Shown here in pieces: positions 15,200-23,813 of a stretch of DNA of 43,068 bases. The translations under genes were made by a program, and so were the position numbers. Below the pieces are notes generated by a model. That model was not told where the DNA came from and did no database searches. It was given only the letters and a program-made list of their open reading frames with translations. The stretch comes from Lachnospiraceae bacterium (GTDB lineage Bacteria; Bacillota; Clostridia; Lachnospirales; Lachnospiraceae). The stretch's first letter is position 1; every line of letters begins with the position of its first letter. The stretch lies in contig JAFZRH010000019.1 in the NCBI GenBank assembly GCA_017619975.1, positions 1 through 43,068 of the forward strand, given 5' to 3'.

Positions 15200-16600
15200 A
15201 TGGAACGGAAAAATGCATGGCTGTCTTATGACAAGAAGCAGAAGAAGGAACTGACGGCACTCTGCGAGAACTACCGGAAGTTCATCAGCAAAGGCAAAAC
15301 GGAGCGCGAATGCGTGGAGCTGGCCGTCGCGGAAGCAAGACAGGCCGGTTATATCAGCCTGGCGGAAGCGAAGGCCCTGGGCCGGAAACTCGTCCCGGGC
15401 GATAAAGTTTACGACGACATCATGGGCAAGAGCCTGGCTCTCTTTACCGTCGGCACCGAGCCCTGGGAGAAGGGCATGAACATCCTGGGTGCCCACATCG
15501 ATTCCCCGCGCCTGGACATCAAGCAGAATCCTTTATATGAAGACACCGATCTGGTGCTGATGGATACGCACTATTACGGCGGCATCAAGAAATATCAGTG
15601 GGTCACCCTGCCGCTGGCCCTGCACGGCGTGGTCGCCAAGAAAGACGGGAGCGTGGTAAAGGTCGCCATCGGTGAGAACCCGAAGGATCCGGTCCTGTGC
15701 ATCACGGATCTGCTGCCGCATCTGGGCGCGAATCAGATGACCAAGCCGGCTGCCAAGGTCGTGGAAGGCGAGGATTTAAACCTCCTGATCGGCGGAGAAA
15801 AGGTCGCGGAAGAGAAGGCCGAAAAGGGCAAGGATCCGAAAGCCAGCGTGATGAAGAACATTAAAGATATTTTACAGAAGACCTACGGCATCGAGGAGGA
15901 AGATTTCCTCTCCGCCGAGCTGGAAGTCGTGCCGGCCGGTGAAGCCCGCGATCTGGGCCTGGACCGCAGCATGATCCTCGGCTACGGCCAGGATGACCGC
16001 ATCTGCGCCTATACCTCCCTCGAAGCGATGCTGAAGGTGGAAGCGCCGAAGCGCACGAGCTGCTGCCTGCTGGTCGATAAGGAGGAGATCGGCTCCGTCG
16101 GCGCGACGGGCATGCACAGCCGCTTCTTCGAGAACACCGTCGCGGAGATGATCGCCCTGACGGAAGACTACTGCGACTTAAAGCTGCGCCGGGCTTTGAC
16201 GAATTCCCGCATGCTTTCCTCCGACGTGAGCGCAGGCCACGATCCGCTTTACCCGAGCGTGGATGAGAAGAAGAACACCGCTTATCTGGGCCGCGGCCTG
16301 GTTTTCAACAAATATACGGGTTCCCGCGGCAAGGACGGCAGCAACGACGCTTCTGCGGAATATCTGGCTTACGTGCGCCGCGTGATGGACGACGCGGGCA
16401 TCTTCTGGCAGACGGCCGAGCTCGGCAAGGTGGATGAAGGCGGCGGCGGGACCATCGCTTACATTGCCGGCAACTACGGCATGAACGTGGTGGACGCGGG
16501 CATTGCGATCCTGAGCATGCACGCGCCGTGGGAGGTCTCCAGCAAGGCCGACATCTTCGAGGCCACGAAGGGCTACGAAGCCTTCCTGAAAGCGGAATAA
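15200..16600 (+). CDS. M18-family metallo-aminopeptidase
   Basis: The 466-residue protein matches M18 aminopeptidases, which form large cytosolic shells and remove acidic or neutral residues from peptide ends. Visible metal-site blocks are GAHIDSPRLDIK (His-X-Asp), DKEEIGSVGATGM (catalytic Glu and metal ligand), SSDVSAGHDPLYP, and KVDEGGGGTIAYIAG near the end. Length is usual for the family. ATG 15200 has a GAGGAG site. The gene has its own promoter and ends facing the M42 gene, with a terminator between. Both enzymes probably work in peptide turnover. Confidence 0.93.
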   Translation: MERKNAWLSYDKKQKKELTALCENYRKFISKGKTERECVELAVAEARQAGYISLAEAKALGRKLVPGDKVYDDIMGKSLALFTVGTEPWEKGMNILGAHIDSPRLDIKQNPLYEDTDLVLMDTHYYGGIKKYQWVTLPLALHGVVAKKDGSVVKVAIGENPKDPVLCITDLLPHLGANQMTKPAAKVVEGEDLNLLIGGEKVAEEKAEKGKDPKASVMKNIKDILQKTYGIEEEDFLSAELEVVPAGEARDLGLDRSMILGYGQDDRICAYTSLEAMLKVEAPKRTSCCLLVDKEEIGSVGATGMHSRFFENTVAEMIALTEDYCDLKLRRALTNSRMLSSDVSAGHDPLYPSVDEKKNTAYLGRGLVFNKYTGSRGKDGSNDASAEYLAYVRRVMDDAGIFWQTAELGKVDEGGGGTIAYIAGNYGMNVVDAGIAILSMHAPWEVSSKADIFEATKGYEAFLKAE

Positions 16601-16617
16601 AGACGTATGTACAAGAC

Positions 16618-16648
16618 AGCGGGCGGCAGAAGGTGCCGCCCGCTTTTT
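16618..16648 (+). terminator. Terminator after the M18 gene
   Basis: A perfect 11-bp GC-rich stem (16618-16628 with 16634-16644), 5-nt loop and five T. It lies between two convergent genes; the A-run needed for the other direction is weak, so it is mainly a plus-strand terminator. Confidence 0.85.
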
Positions 16649-16668
16649 GCGTTCTGTTTCTTTCGTCT

Positions 16669-17706
16669 TCAGAACGGCTTTAAATCCATGTCCTCCGTGC
16701 AGCTGACGAAGAATTCCGCCAGCAGATCGATGCAGTCCCGGATATCTTTCAGGGAGCCCACCTCGTTCGGGTTGTGCATGTAGCGCAGCGGGATCGAGAC
16801 CAGGGCAAACGGGACGCCGATCCCGGTCCGGTGCATGGTGTCGCCGTCGGTGCCGGTATGGCCGCCGGCCGCTTCGATCTGAACTGCCATGTTCAGCTTC
16901 TGCGCGCAGGCTTTCAGCAGCTCGTTCAGTTTTTTGTGGATCGACGGATTGTTGCAGAGCACCGGGCCTTTGCCGACGGAGACGTCGCCGTTTTCCGCTT
17001 CGCTGATGCCGCAGTTGTCGGAGGTGTAGGTCACGTCTACCGCGATCGCGATATTCGGCTTCACGCGGGACGCGGAAAAATACGCGCCGTTGCCGGTCGT
17101 TTCTTCGCCGGTCGTCGTAACGGCGTAGCAGCCGACGGCCGCGCCTCTTGCTTTCGCCTTCGCAAGGGCTTCCATCACGATATAGGCGCCGATCCGGTCG
17201 TCCAGTGCGCGGCCGCTGATGCATTCGTTCAAAAGTTCCCTCACGTCGGTGTCGAAGGTTATCGTATTGCCGAGCTCCACATGCTTTAAGGCATCTTCGC
17301 GGTCCTTTGCGCCGATGTCGATCCTGAGATCGGAGACCTTCAGCTCGCTGTTTTTGGCGATTTCTTTGGAACTGGCGACCGCGCCGTACAGGATCCCGTT
17401 CTTTGTATAGACGCGTACCTTGTGGCCGGGATAGGTCGAAGGATAGACGCCGCCGATCCGCTTTACCATCAGCGTTCCGTCGCTGCCGACAGCGCTCACC
17501 ATGAGTCCGATCTCGTCCGCGTGGCCCGCGATCAGCACCTTGAAAGGCGAATCCGGGTTGACGACGGCTGTCACATTGCCCAGTTCATCGACCGTCACGC
17601 GGTCGGCCTTGTCCTGCATATAGTCGAAAAACTTCTTTTCCACTTCCGTTTCACTGCCGGAAACGGAACCGGTCGACAGGACATCAAACAAAAATTCTTT
17701 ATTCAT
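16669..17706 (-). CDS. M42-family aminopeptidase
   Basis: The 345-residue protein has the M42 set of two-metal motifs: AGHADEIG (first His-X-Asp), GRALDDRIGAY (bridging Asp), TTTGEETTGNGA (catalytic Glu and ligand), IAVDVTYT, and AAGGHTGTDGD with the last His. M42 enzymes form tetrahedral 12-mers in the cytosol that trim short peptides; some act as glutamyl aminopeptidases or endoglucanase-like proteins. The ATG at 17706 has a GAAAGGAG site. The flavoprotein gene ends 36 nt upstream on the same strand, so the two may share a transcript. Confidence 0.92.
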   Translation of the reverse strand: MNKEFLFDVLSTGSVSGSETEVEKKFFDYMQDKADRVTVDELGNVTAVVNPDSPFKVLIAGHADEIGLMVSAVGSDGTLMVKRIGGVYPSTYPGHKVRVYTKNGILYGAVASSKEIAKNSELKVSDLRIDIGAKDREDALKHVELGNTITFDTDVRELLNECISGRALDDRIGAYIVMEALAKAKARGAAVGCYAVTTTGEETTGNGAYFSASRVKPNIAIAVDVTYTSDNCGISEAENGDVSVGKGPVLCNNPSIHKKLNELLKACAQKLNMAVQIEAAGGHTGTDGDTMHRTGIGVPFALVSIPLRYMHNPNEVGSLKDIRDCIDLLAEFFVSCTEDMDLKPF

Positions 17707-17742
17707 CGAATACTCCTTTCTTCAGTCGGCAGACCGCGGTCC

Positions 17743-18423
17743 TCAGATCCCGTTTACGATCCGGATATAGGCTTCCTTCGGGATCATCGGGGTCTCCAGC
17801 CGTGCGATGGTCTCCGGGGAGAGGGAGAGACTGCGGCCGTATTCTTCCCCGGCTTCTTCAAAGGCCGCCAGCAGCGGGTCGGCGACGACGGCAGCGGCCG
17901 GAACGTTCAGCATCGGCGTCTCCGGCACGCAGACCATCGTCAGGTTGCCGAAGCATTGCCGGCACTGCATCCGCAGAGCGTCAAAATTGCCTTCCCAGTC
18001 CGGAAAACCGCAGCCGCAGAGGACCAGCGTATGCTTCTTTGAAAAATCCACCAGCGCTTCATGCCGGACGGTCCCGTCTTCCTCCTGAATCATTTTCATC
18101 TTGAGCAGCGGGATGGTCCGATCCAGCAGGGCCTTTAAGTGTGAGGGCATGCCGTAGCAATAGAGCGGGAAACTCCACAGAATGAGATCCGCCTCCCGGT
18201 ACAGATCCAGAATCCCGTTCTGATCATCCCCGATTACGCAGCGGCCGTCCATGTTCTGCCAGCAGCCGAAGCAACCGCTGCAGGGCGCGATCTTTTTTTC
18301 GATCACGTTGATGATGCGGACTTCGTGCTCCTGTGTCTGATTCAGTCCTTTGAGAAAACGGTCCGTCATCCGGAAGGTATCGCTTTTCTTTTTCGGACTG
18401 CCGTTCAATACCAGAATCTTCAT
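17743..18423 (-). CDS. Flavodoxin-fold oxidoreductase with an iron-sulfur-type Cys motif
   Basis: This protein of about 226 residues starts MKILVLNGSPKKKSDTFRM, the FMN phosphate loop of NADPH-dependent FMN reductases. It continues with a Cys-X2-Cys-X2-Cys-X7-Cys cluster (CSGCFGCW, then C after seven residues), the pattern of iron-sulfur flavoproteins of anaerobes. Further flavin-contact pieces are ILWSFPLYCYGMPSHLKALLDR and LVLCGCGFPDWEGN. It probably passes electrons between reduced carriers and a small acceptor. I start at 18423, 9 nt after a GGGGAG site; an ATG at 18429 is closer to the site (3 nt) and less likely. Confidence 0.88.
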   Translation of the reverse strand: MKILVLNGSPKKKSDTFRMTDRFLKGLNQTQEHEVRIINVIEKKIAPCSGCFGCWQNMDGRCVIGDDQNGILDLYREADLILWSFPLYCYGMPSHLKALLDRTIPLLKMKMIQEEDGTVRHEALVDFSKKHTLVLCGCGFPDWEGNFDALRMQCRQCFGNLTMVCVPETPMLNVPAAAVVADPLLAAFEEAGEEYGRSLSLSPETIARLETPMIPKEAYIRIVNGI

Positions 18424-18524
18424 AAACATAATCTCCCCAAATAACGTTCCTGTGTCTTTCTCATATATACCAGATCACGGTTCGAAATACAAGGCCGGGG
18501 ACTTCGCAGGCTCCTCGTTTTTTC

Positions 18525-18553
18525 TTGCAATTCCGGCTTTTCTTCGTTACAAT
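18525..18553 (+). promoter_or_regulatory. SigA-type promoter of the hydrolase-membrane fusion gene
   Basis: TTGCAA (18525-18530), 17 nt, TACAAT (18548-18553), about 108 nt before the ATG at 18662. The leader has no other clear element. Confidence 0.6.
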
Positions 18554-18661
18554 AGATCCACAGAAAGGCGGAACCTCCCGCCGGAAACGAAAACGAATCA
18601 GCCGCCTTAAAAACTGCGGCACTTTTTCCGTATCGGAACCATCGGAAAGGAAAAGAAGATC

Positions 18662-20689
18662 ATGAAGAAGGAAATGAAGAAGAATCTCTGCTGGCTGCTT
18701 TGCCTGCTGCTGGCCGCCGTCGGCGCGCTGGCCGGGGCGAACGCCATCCGCCATGCGAACGGAAGCGTTGAGATCACGAGCGGCGTGATCGAGGCGAATA
18801 CGAATGAAAAGACGATCGGCAGCATCTATTATGAGCTTTACGTGCCGGCCGGCGCGAGCGAGACGAACAAAGCGCCCGGCGTGCTGCTTCTGCACGGCTA
18901 TCAGAACGATCACGAGACCAACGCGGCCTACGCGATCGAGCTGGCGCGGCGCGGCGTGGTGGTCATGTCGATCGACGAATACGGCCACGGCTGGACCGAG
19001 CCGGGCTTAAAGGAGCGCGGCTACGTCAATCACAGCGTCAAGGTCAATTTCGGCGAGGAGAGCGTGGAGGCAGGGACCTTTAAGAAGGCCGGCGGCCCCG
19101 TCCGCTACCGGATCATGATGAACTTCTCCAACTTAAGCTTCTTCAACGATTATTACTCGAAGGATGAAGCCGGGGGCGCGATCACGGATTCCTCCTGCGG
19201 CGGCATTGCGGCTTATGCGGTCCTGGCGACTTTGCCGATGGTAGACGATACGAAGCTGGGCGTCTCCGGCCACTCCATGGGCACCTGGTCCAGCTGGAGC
19301 GTGGCGGCGGCATACGCGGGCAGCGGCATCGAGCCGAAGGCGGTGGTCCTGCAGTGCGGCGAGCTTTTCCGCGAGTCTGTCTACAGTGAATCGCAGAGCC
19401 TTTTCAGCGCGCCGATCCATTTCAACAACGTCCTGCTTCTGCAGGCCAAATGGGACGAATTCAGCTATTTCCGCGATTATAAAAAGATCGTGGACGATAA
19501 CGTCCTGCACAGCGAGCTGCGGGCGGAATTTTTGGGCACGGACGCGGAAAAGACGGCCTGGAACACGACCTTCGGCAGCTTTGCGGACGGCTCGGCCCGC
19601 CGCATGGAGCTGCTTTATACCAACCACCGCCTGACCACGCACAACGAAAAAGGTTTAGCCACCGCGCTGGACTGGTTCGCCACCGCGTTAGGCTATGAGA
19701 ACAAGATCCCCGTGACGGATCAGGTCGCGATGGGCAAGGAATGGCTGGTGCTGCTGGCCATGCTGCTGACGATCGGCGCGATCCTGCCGTTAGCGGCGCT
19801 TCTTTTGGAGACGCCTTTCTTCGGAAAGATCCGCCAGCCGCTGCCTTCGAAGGCCGGCATCAAATCCGGCAAAGCCTGGTGGAAAGGCGCGGTCATCACC
19901 ATGCTGATCGCGGGCTTTACCTATCCCTTCATGACGCAGCTCGGCCACGGCCTGCTGCCGCTGCCGGAAGGCATCTTCCGCATGACGGTCGGCAACGGCT
20001 TCATCGGCTGGTACAGCCTGCTGATCCTGATCATGCTCGGGACCACCGTTTTCGGCTGGAAAAAGGCCAAAACAAAAGAAGGCTTTGAAGCCTTCTACGG
20101 GATCGGCCTGGGCACGGCGGACAGAAAAGAGAAGATGGGCTGGGGCCTGCTCGGCCGCTGCGCCGTGCTGGTTCTGTGCCTGGTCGGCATGGTGTATCTG
20201 ATGACAGTACTCGCCCGCGCGCTCTTCGGACTGGATCTGCGCTTCATCTGGCCGTTCTTCAAGACCTTCAACTGGACGAGACTGGGACAGTTCTGCGTAT
20301 ACTTCCCCTTCTTCGCGCTGTTCTTTATCCTGAACAATTCGAAGATCATGGCTTCGCAGCGCACGGAGGCGGCGTACCTGCCCGGCGCGAAAGGCTTCTT
20401 TAACAGCTGGTGGCGCAGCGCCCTGCAGATGGTCGGAGGCGTGCTGATCATCGTGCTGATCGAGTACATTCCGTTCTTTCTGAATATCGGACCCGGCGCG
20501 GACGTGCTTTTCGGCTCCACCTTCGGCGGCCCGTTCATGTCGCTGCTGATCCTGTTCGTGCCGCAGGTGCTGGTCTTCAGCGTCATCTGCACCTACTGCT
20601 ACCGGAAGACCGGCAGCGTCTATACCGGCGCGCTCACGGTTGCGGCGCTGGCGGCCTGGATCGTGACGGGCGGCTCGTCGATGCTGTAA
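18662..20689 (+). CDS. Alpha/beta hydrolase fused to a multi-pass membrane domain
   Basis: The 675-residue protein starts with a helix (8-26) that is a signal anchor. An outer alpha/beta hydrolase domain follows (about 50-345) with the oxyanion block VLLLHGYQNDHET, the nucleophile elbow GHSMG (Ser205), a candidate acid around WDEF and a late His in TNHRLTTH. From about residue 365 to the end lie roughly eight membrane helices. The combination of a dienelactone-hydrolase-like domain with a long membrane domain is uncommon. It could act on a lipid, a lipid-linked sugar or an acylated wall part; sequence gives no substrate. The start at 18662 is supported by AGGAAAAG; ATG 18674 is an alternative. 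No partner gene adjoins it. Confidence 0.85.
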   Translation: MKKEMKKNLCWLLCLLLAAVGALAGANAIRHANGSVEITSGVIEANTNEKTIGSIYYELYVPAGASETNKAPGVLLLHGYQNDHETNAAYAIELARRGVVVMSIDEYGHGWTEPGLKERGYVNHSVKVNFGEESVEAGTFKKAGGPVRYRIMMNFSNLSFFNDYYSKDEAGGAITDSSCGGIAAYAVLATLPMVDDTKLGVSGHSMGTWSSWSVAAAYAGSGIEPKAVVLQCGELFRESVYSESQSLFSAPIHFNNVLLLQAKWDEFSYFRDYKKIVDDNVLHSELRAEFLGTDAEKTAWNTTFGSFADGSARRMELLYTNHRLTTHNEKGLATALDWFATALGYENKIPVTDQVAMGKEWLVLLAMLLTIGAILPLAALLLETPFFGKIRQPLPSKAGIKSGKAWWKGAVITMLIAGFTYPFMTQLGHGLLPLPEGIFRMTVGNGFIGWYSLLILIMLGTTVFGWKKAKTKEGFEAFYGIGLGTADRKEKMGWGLLGRCAVLVLCLVGMVYLMTVLARALFGLDLRFIWPFFKTFNWTRLGQFCVYFPFFALFFILNNSKIMASQRTEAAYLPGAKGFFNSWWRSALQMVGGVLIIVLIEYIPFFLNIGPGADVLFGSTFGGPFMSLLILFVPQVLVFSVICTYCYRKTGSVYTGALTVAALAAWIVTGGSSML

Positions 20690-20742
20690 GGCGTATGAAA
20701 CAGCCTTTTGGGCGTCCGCCTCTAAGAAAAGAGGATATAAGC

Positions 20743-20774
20743 AAAACAGGAGCCGCGGCTCCTGTTTTATTATT
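20743..20774. terminator. Bidirectional terminator between convergent genes
   Basis: A perfect 26-bp palindrome (20743-20768) begins with AAAACAGGAG and ends CTCCTGTTTT, so it has a T-run in both directions. It serves the hydrolase gene (plus) and the isochorismatase-like gene (minus). Confidence 0.9.
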
Positions 20775-20784
20775 CCGCTTTGCC

Positions 20785-21315
20785 TCAAGCGTTGTTTTTC
20801 AGCAGATCTTCCGCTTCCTCCAAAGGAATGCAGTCCGCGAACAGATCCGGCCACACCTCGTTGAAGTAGTAGGCGCAGGTGGTCTCCCCGCTCATATAGG
20901 GATTGTCAAAGGTGGAATTGGTCCCCTCGGGCAGGATCACGTGATAGCCCCGCTCAAAAGCGGATTTCACAGTCGCGTCGATGCAGAAATTTGTCTGCAG
21001 GCCTGCGATCATCAGGTCCTTGTCCCCGGATTCCTCCAGATACGCGGTAAAATCGCGGTTTCCGAAACAGCTGTTGATCTTCTTGACAAAGACCTTTTCC
21101 CCCTCGCGGGGCGCCACTTCATCCGCGATCTCAAAGGCTTCGTCCCCGACGGAAAAGCCGGTGCCGGGGCCGGCGTCATGCTGGACATAGAGGACCTCGG
21201 TACGATTCTCCCGGGCGATTGCGATCAGCTTCACAAGGTTTTCGATCAGACCGTGAAAGTTGTACAGTTCGTCGTCCATCAAGGCTTTCTGCATGTCGAT
21301 CACTATCAGTTTCAT
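20785..21315 (-). CDS. Isochorismatase-like cysteine hydrolase
   Basis: The 176-residue protein has the Asp-Lys-Cys triad layout of the isochorismatase superfamily: VIDMQKALM (Asp), KVFVKKINSCF (Lys) and the nucleophile in GLQTNFCIDATVKSAFERGY. Family members hydrolyse isochorismate, nicotinamide or other amides; this one is of the short, general type with no substrate-specific marker. The ATG at 21315 has a GGGAGG site. Its promoter lies at the end of the LysR gene, and it is a single-gene unit. Confidence 0.9.
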   Translation of the reverse strand: MKLIVIDMQKALMDDELYNFHGLIENLVKLIAIARENRTEVLYVQHDAGPGTGFSVGDEAFEIADEVAPREGEKVFVKKINSCFGNRDFTAYLEESGDKDLMIAGLQTNFCIDATVKSAFERGYHVILPEGTNSTFDNPYMSGETTCAYYFNEVWPDLFADCIPLEEAEDLLKNNA

Positions 21316-21382
21316 GGTTTCCTCCCGTTGGTTTTTTCTTTCTCTCCGACGTCATAGCTGACAGACGCATCCGCTCCGGGTC

Positions 21383-21410
21383 AGTATAGCACAATCCGCC
21401 GTTTTTACAA
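21383..21410 (-). promoter_or_regulatory. SigA-type promoter of the isochorismatase-like gene
   Basis: On the minus strand TTGTAA (21405-21410) and TATACT (21383-21388) are 16 nt apart. It overlaps the stop of the LysR gene and lies 68 nt before the start. Confidence 0.6.
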
Positions 21411-22370
21411 GCTTTCTCGGGCGATCCGTCCCACGTTCTGCTGCGCGACTTCGCTGAAATACGCTGTCAGCAGTTCGATAAAATACTGGGAAAAAGCGGA
21501 CAGATAGCGGTCGCTGCGCCAGATCAGCTGGACGGGATGCGTGACAGGCTTCCCATGATGATATAAGGGGAAAATGTTGATATCCGGCGGGATCTCTTTC
21601 AGACCGGCCAGATTCAGCTGGGTGGCGACGCAGGCGACGACCCCGCGCATGCACAGATCGAAGCCGATCTGTGTGTAGGTGCTGCTGATAGTGGCTTTCG
21701 GGATGATATTGGCTTCCTCGAAGAGTCCCCGGATCAGATCACCAAGACGGTTGTTGTAGAGGCAGAAAGGCAGTTCTCCGAAATCCCGGATCGAAGCCCG
21801 GCGGCTGCTTTTGGCCTTTATCCTGTCGGATTCGCTTCCGAAGTATTTTTGCAGCAGGCCGTCGGAAACACAAAGATACAGATTGTCCTCCATCAGAGGC
21901 GCGGCTGTCAGGACCGGGATCTCCTCCCCGGTAAGTGTAATTGCCATGTCGAGCTCCCCTCGGATCACGCGGGGGACCAGCTGCCGGGAGATGGAGTCCG
22001 TGATCCGGATCTCAACGTCCGGATAGCGTTCGTGGAACTGCGGCAGGATCGCGGGCAGGCAGCTGCTTAAGCGCAGGGTGCTCGCGCCGAAGCGGATCAC
22101 GCCCCGGTCCTGTTTTTCAATATCCGAGATCCGGTTTTTCAGGTTTTCAAATTCGCGTGCCGCCGTTCGGGAATAGTTCAGAAACTGCTCGCCGGCGGCG
22201 GTCAGTTTCAGACTGGGCTTGCGTTCGAAAAGCCTGGCGCCGAGCTCCTCCTCCAGACGCAGAAGATGGTAGCTTAAGCTCTGCTGGGACAGAAACAGAC
22301 GCTCCGCGGTCCGCGTCATGTTCAGATCCTTGGCCAGCTCAGAAAAATAAATCAGACTGTTCAGTTCCAT
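21405..22370 (-). CDS. LysR-family transcription regulator
   Basis: The 321-residue protein has the LysR winged helix at its start (LIYFSELAKDLNMTRTAERLFLSQQSLSYHL... region, residues 6-60), then the LTAAGEQFLNYSRTA linker helix and a periplasmic-binding-like sensor domain (about 90-300) with GVIRFGAS and ELDMAITL. It is transcribed away from the SLC13 permease gene, separated by 170 nt, the classic layout of a LysR regulator with its target. It probably senses the acid taken up by that permease or a product of it. ATG 22370 has a GGGGTGA site. Confidence 0.92.
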   Translation of the reverse strand: MELNSLIYFSELAKDLNMTRTAERLFLSQQSLSYHLLRLEEELGARLFERKPSLKLTAAGEQFLNYSRTAAREFENLKNRISDIEKQDRGVIRFGASTLRLSSCLPAILPQFHERYPDVEIRITDSISRQLVPRVIRGELDMAITLTGEEIPVLTAAPLMEDNLYLCVSDGLLQKYFGSESDRIKAKSSRRASIRDFGELPFCLYNNRLGDLIRGLFEEANIIPKATISSTYTQIGFDLCMRGVVACVATQLNLAGLKEIPPDINIFPLYHHGKPVTHPVQLIWRSDRYLSAFSQYFIELLTAYFSEVAQQNVGRIARESL

Positions 22371-22423
22371 AATTCACCCCACCGCAACAAAAAAAATTAG
22401 TAAAAAACACAAGAAGACTCTGT

Positions 22424-22452
22424 TTGAATTTTGTTATAAAGGATAGTATCAT
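22424..22452 (+). promoter_or_regulatory. Promoter of the SLC13 permease operon
   Basis: TTGAAT (22424-22429), 17 nt, TATCAT (22447-22452), 89 nt before the permease ATG. It lies in the AT-rich gap between the LysR gene and its likely target. Confidence 0.65.
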
Positions 22453-22500
22453 ACAATCGGTAGAAAAACAAGACAGCATTTTCGAACTTAAAAGGCATCC

Positions 22501-22518
22501 TATGATCTCGTGATCATA
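22501..22518. promoter_or_regulatory. Inverted repeat in the permease leader
   Basis: TATGATC and GATCATA with a 4-nt spacer form an 18-bp inverted repeat about 50 nt downstream of the -10. It could be an operator or a small mRNA hairpin. LysR proteins usually bind upstream, so its link to the regulator is uncertain. Confidence 0.4.
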
Positions 22519-22540
22519 AAATAAAAAAGGAGAAAACACC

Positions 22541-23800
22541 ATGTCACCTGCATTAATTGCTCTGATCATCATCGCCGTGATGATCGCCCTCTTCATCTGG
22601 GAACCCTGGCCGATCGTTGCCACGGGCGTCGCCGCCTCCATCGCGTTCTGCTGGACCGGTCTGATCAAGCTCACAGACGTCCTCGCGGGCTACAACAGCA
22701 CCACGATCGCCCTGCTCTGCGGCATGATGGTCGTCGGTGCCTCCCTGTTCCATGCCGGCCTCACGGAAAAGATCGGTGAGAAGATGGTCAAGCTGACCGG
22801 CAAGAATGAAAAGAACATCATCCTTGTGACCATGATCGTATCCTGCCTTTTAAGTGCTGTCTGCAGCAACATCGGCGTTATGACCGCCATGGCCCCGCTG
22901 GTAACGGCCATGTGCCTGGCTGCCGGCTTCGGTCCGTCCCGCGCTTTGATGGCGCTGCTCTTCGGTGCCCAGTTCGGCGGCTTCGTCACGCTCGTCGGCG
23001 TCGGCTCCAATGCCACCGCCAATGAAGTCATGACCCAGAACGGTCTGGAAGGCTTCGGCTTCTTCAGCATTACGCCTTTCGGTATCGGCGTCTGCATCCT
23101 CGGCACCCTGTATATCGTCCTGGTCGGCCGTAAGCTCCTTCCGGATACCGGCTATGTTCCGGAATTCGCCCAGACCGACAGAAAGCCTCTGGACAAGAGA
23201 AAAGCCATCATCTCCGTCTGCACCCTGCTGGCCGTCCTGGTCGTTATCGCCTGGAACCCGCTGCCTTCCTACATCCCGATGTGGGTCGCCGCCATCATCG
23301 GCGCGCTGATCATCGTGGCCACCAAGGTCATGACCTTAAAGGATGCCATCAAGGCCATCGACTGGAACTGCATGCTGCTGGTCGGCTCTCTGTCCGCCAT
23401 CTCGCTGGGCGTTAAGAACAGCGGCCTCGGCGACATCGTTGCGCAGAAGATCCTGAACATTCTGGGCGAGAACCCCAGCCCGTTCCTGGTAACGACCGTT
23501 ATCTTCTTCGCGGCTTCCCTGCTGACTCAGGTCATGTCCAACATCCCGACGATCATGCTGTTCATGCCCATCGCGATCTCGATCGCGAACCAGATCGGCG
23601 TCAACCCTTACCCGATCGCCATGACCATCACCCTGGCCGGCGCTGCCTCCTACGGCACCCCGTTCGCGGCTCCTCAGAACATGATCACCGTCGGCTGGAC
23701 CCGTTACAAATTCATCGACTTTATCAAGATCGGTATTCCGATGATCTTCATCACCTATATCGCCGTCGTCGGCCTGATCCCGATCTTCCTGCCGTACTAA
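22541..23800 (+). CDS. SLC13/DASS-type anion permease
   Basis: The 419-residue protein has about ten or eleven membrane helices. It shows the two inverted halves of the divalent anion:sodium symporter fold, each with an Ser-Asn helix break: CSNIGVMTAMAPL near residue 110 and MSNIPTIMLFMPI near 330. A Gly-rich segment LVGVGSNATANEV and GTPFAAPQNM near the end fit the substrate and sodium sites. Members carry di- and tricarboxylates or sulfate. Context (hydroxyacid dehydrogenase, RraA-like protein, DUF6282-type hydrolase) points to an organic acid. RBS AAGGAG; first gene of a three-gene operon. Confidence 0.9.
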   Translation: MSPALIALIIIAVMIALFIWEPWPIVATGVAASIAFCWTGLIKLTDVLAGYNSTTIALLCGMMVVGASLFHAGLTEKIGEKMVKLTGKNEKNIILVTMIVSCLLSAVCSNIGVMTAMAPLVTAMCLAAGFGPSRALMALLFGAQFGGFVTLVGVGSNATANEVMTQNGLEGFGFFSITPFGIGVCILGTLYIVLVGRKLLPDTGYVPEFAQTDRKPLDKRKAIISVCTLLAVLVVIAWNPLPSYIPMWVAAIIGALIIVATKVMTLKDAIKAIDWNCMLLVGSLSAISLGVKNSGLGDIVAQKILNILGENPSPFLVTTVIFFAASLLTQVMSNIPTIMLFMPIAISIANQIGVNPYPIAMTITLAGAASYGTPFAAPQNMITVGWTRYKFIDFIKIGIPMIFITYIAVVGLIPIFLPY

Positions 23801-23813
23801 GCAAGGAGTTTGT

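Noticed and set aside
20410-21357. 315-residue open frame on the plus strand
   Set aside because: It starts inside the hydrolase-membrane gene in another frame and crosses the terminator into the antisense of the isochorismatase-like gene.
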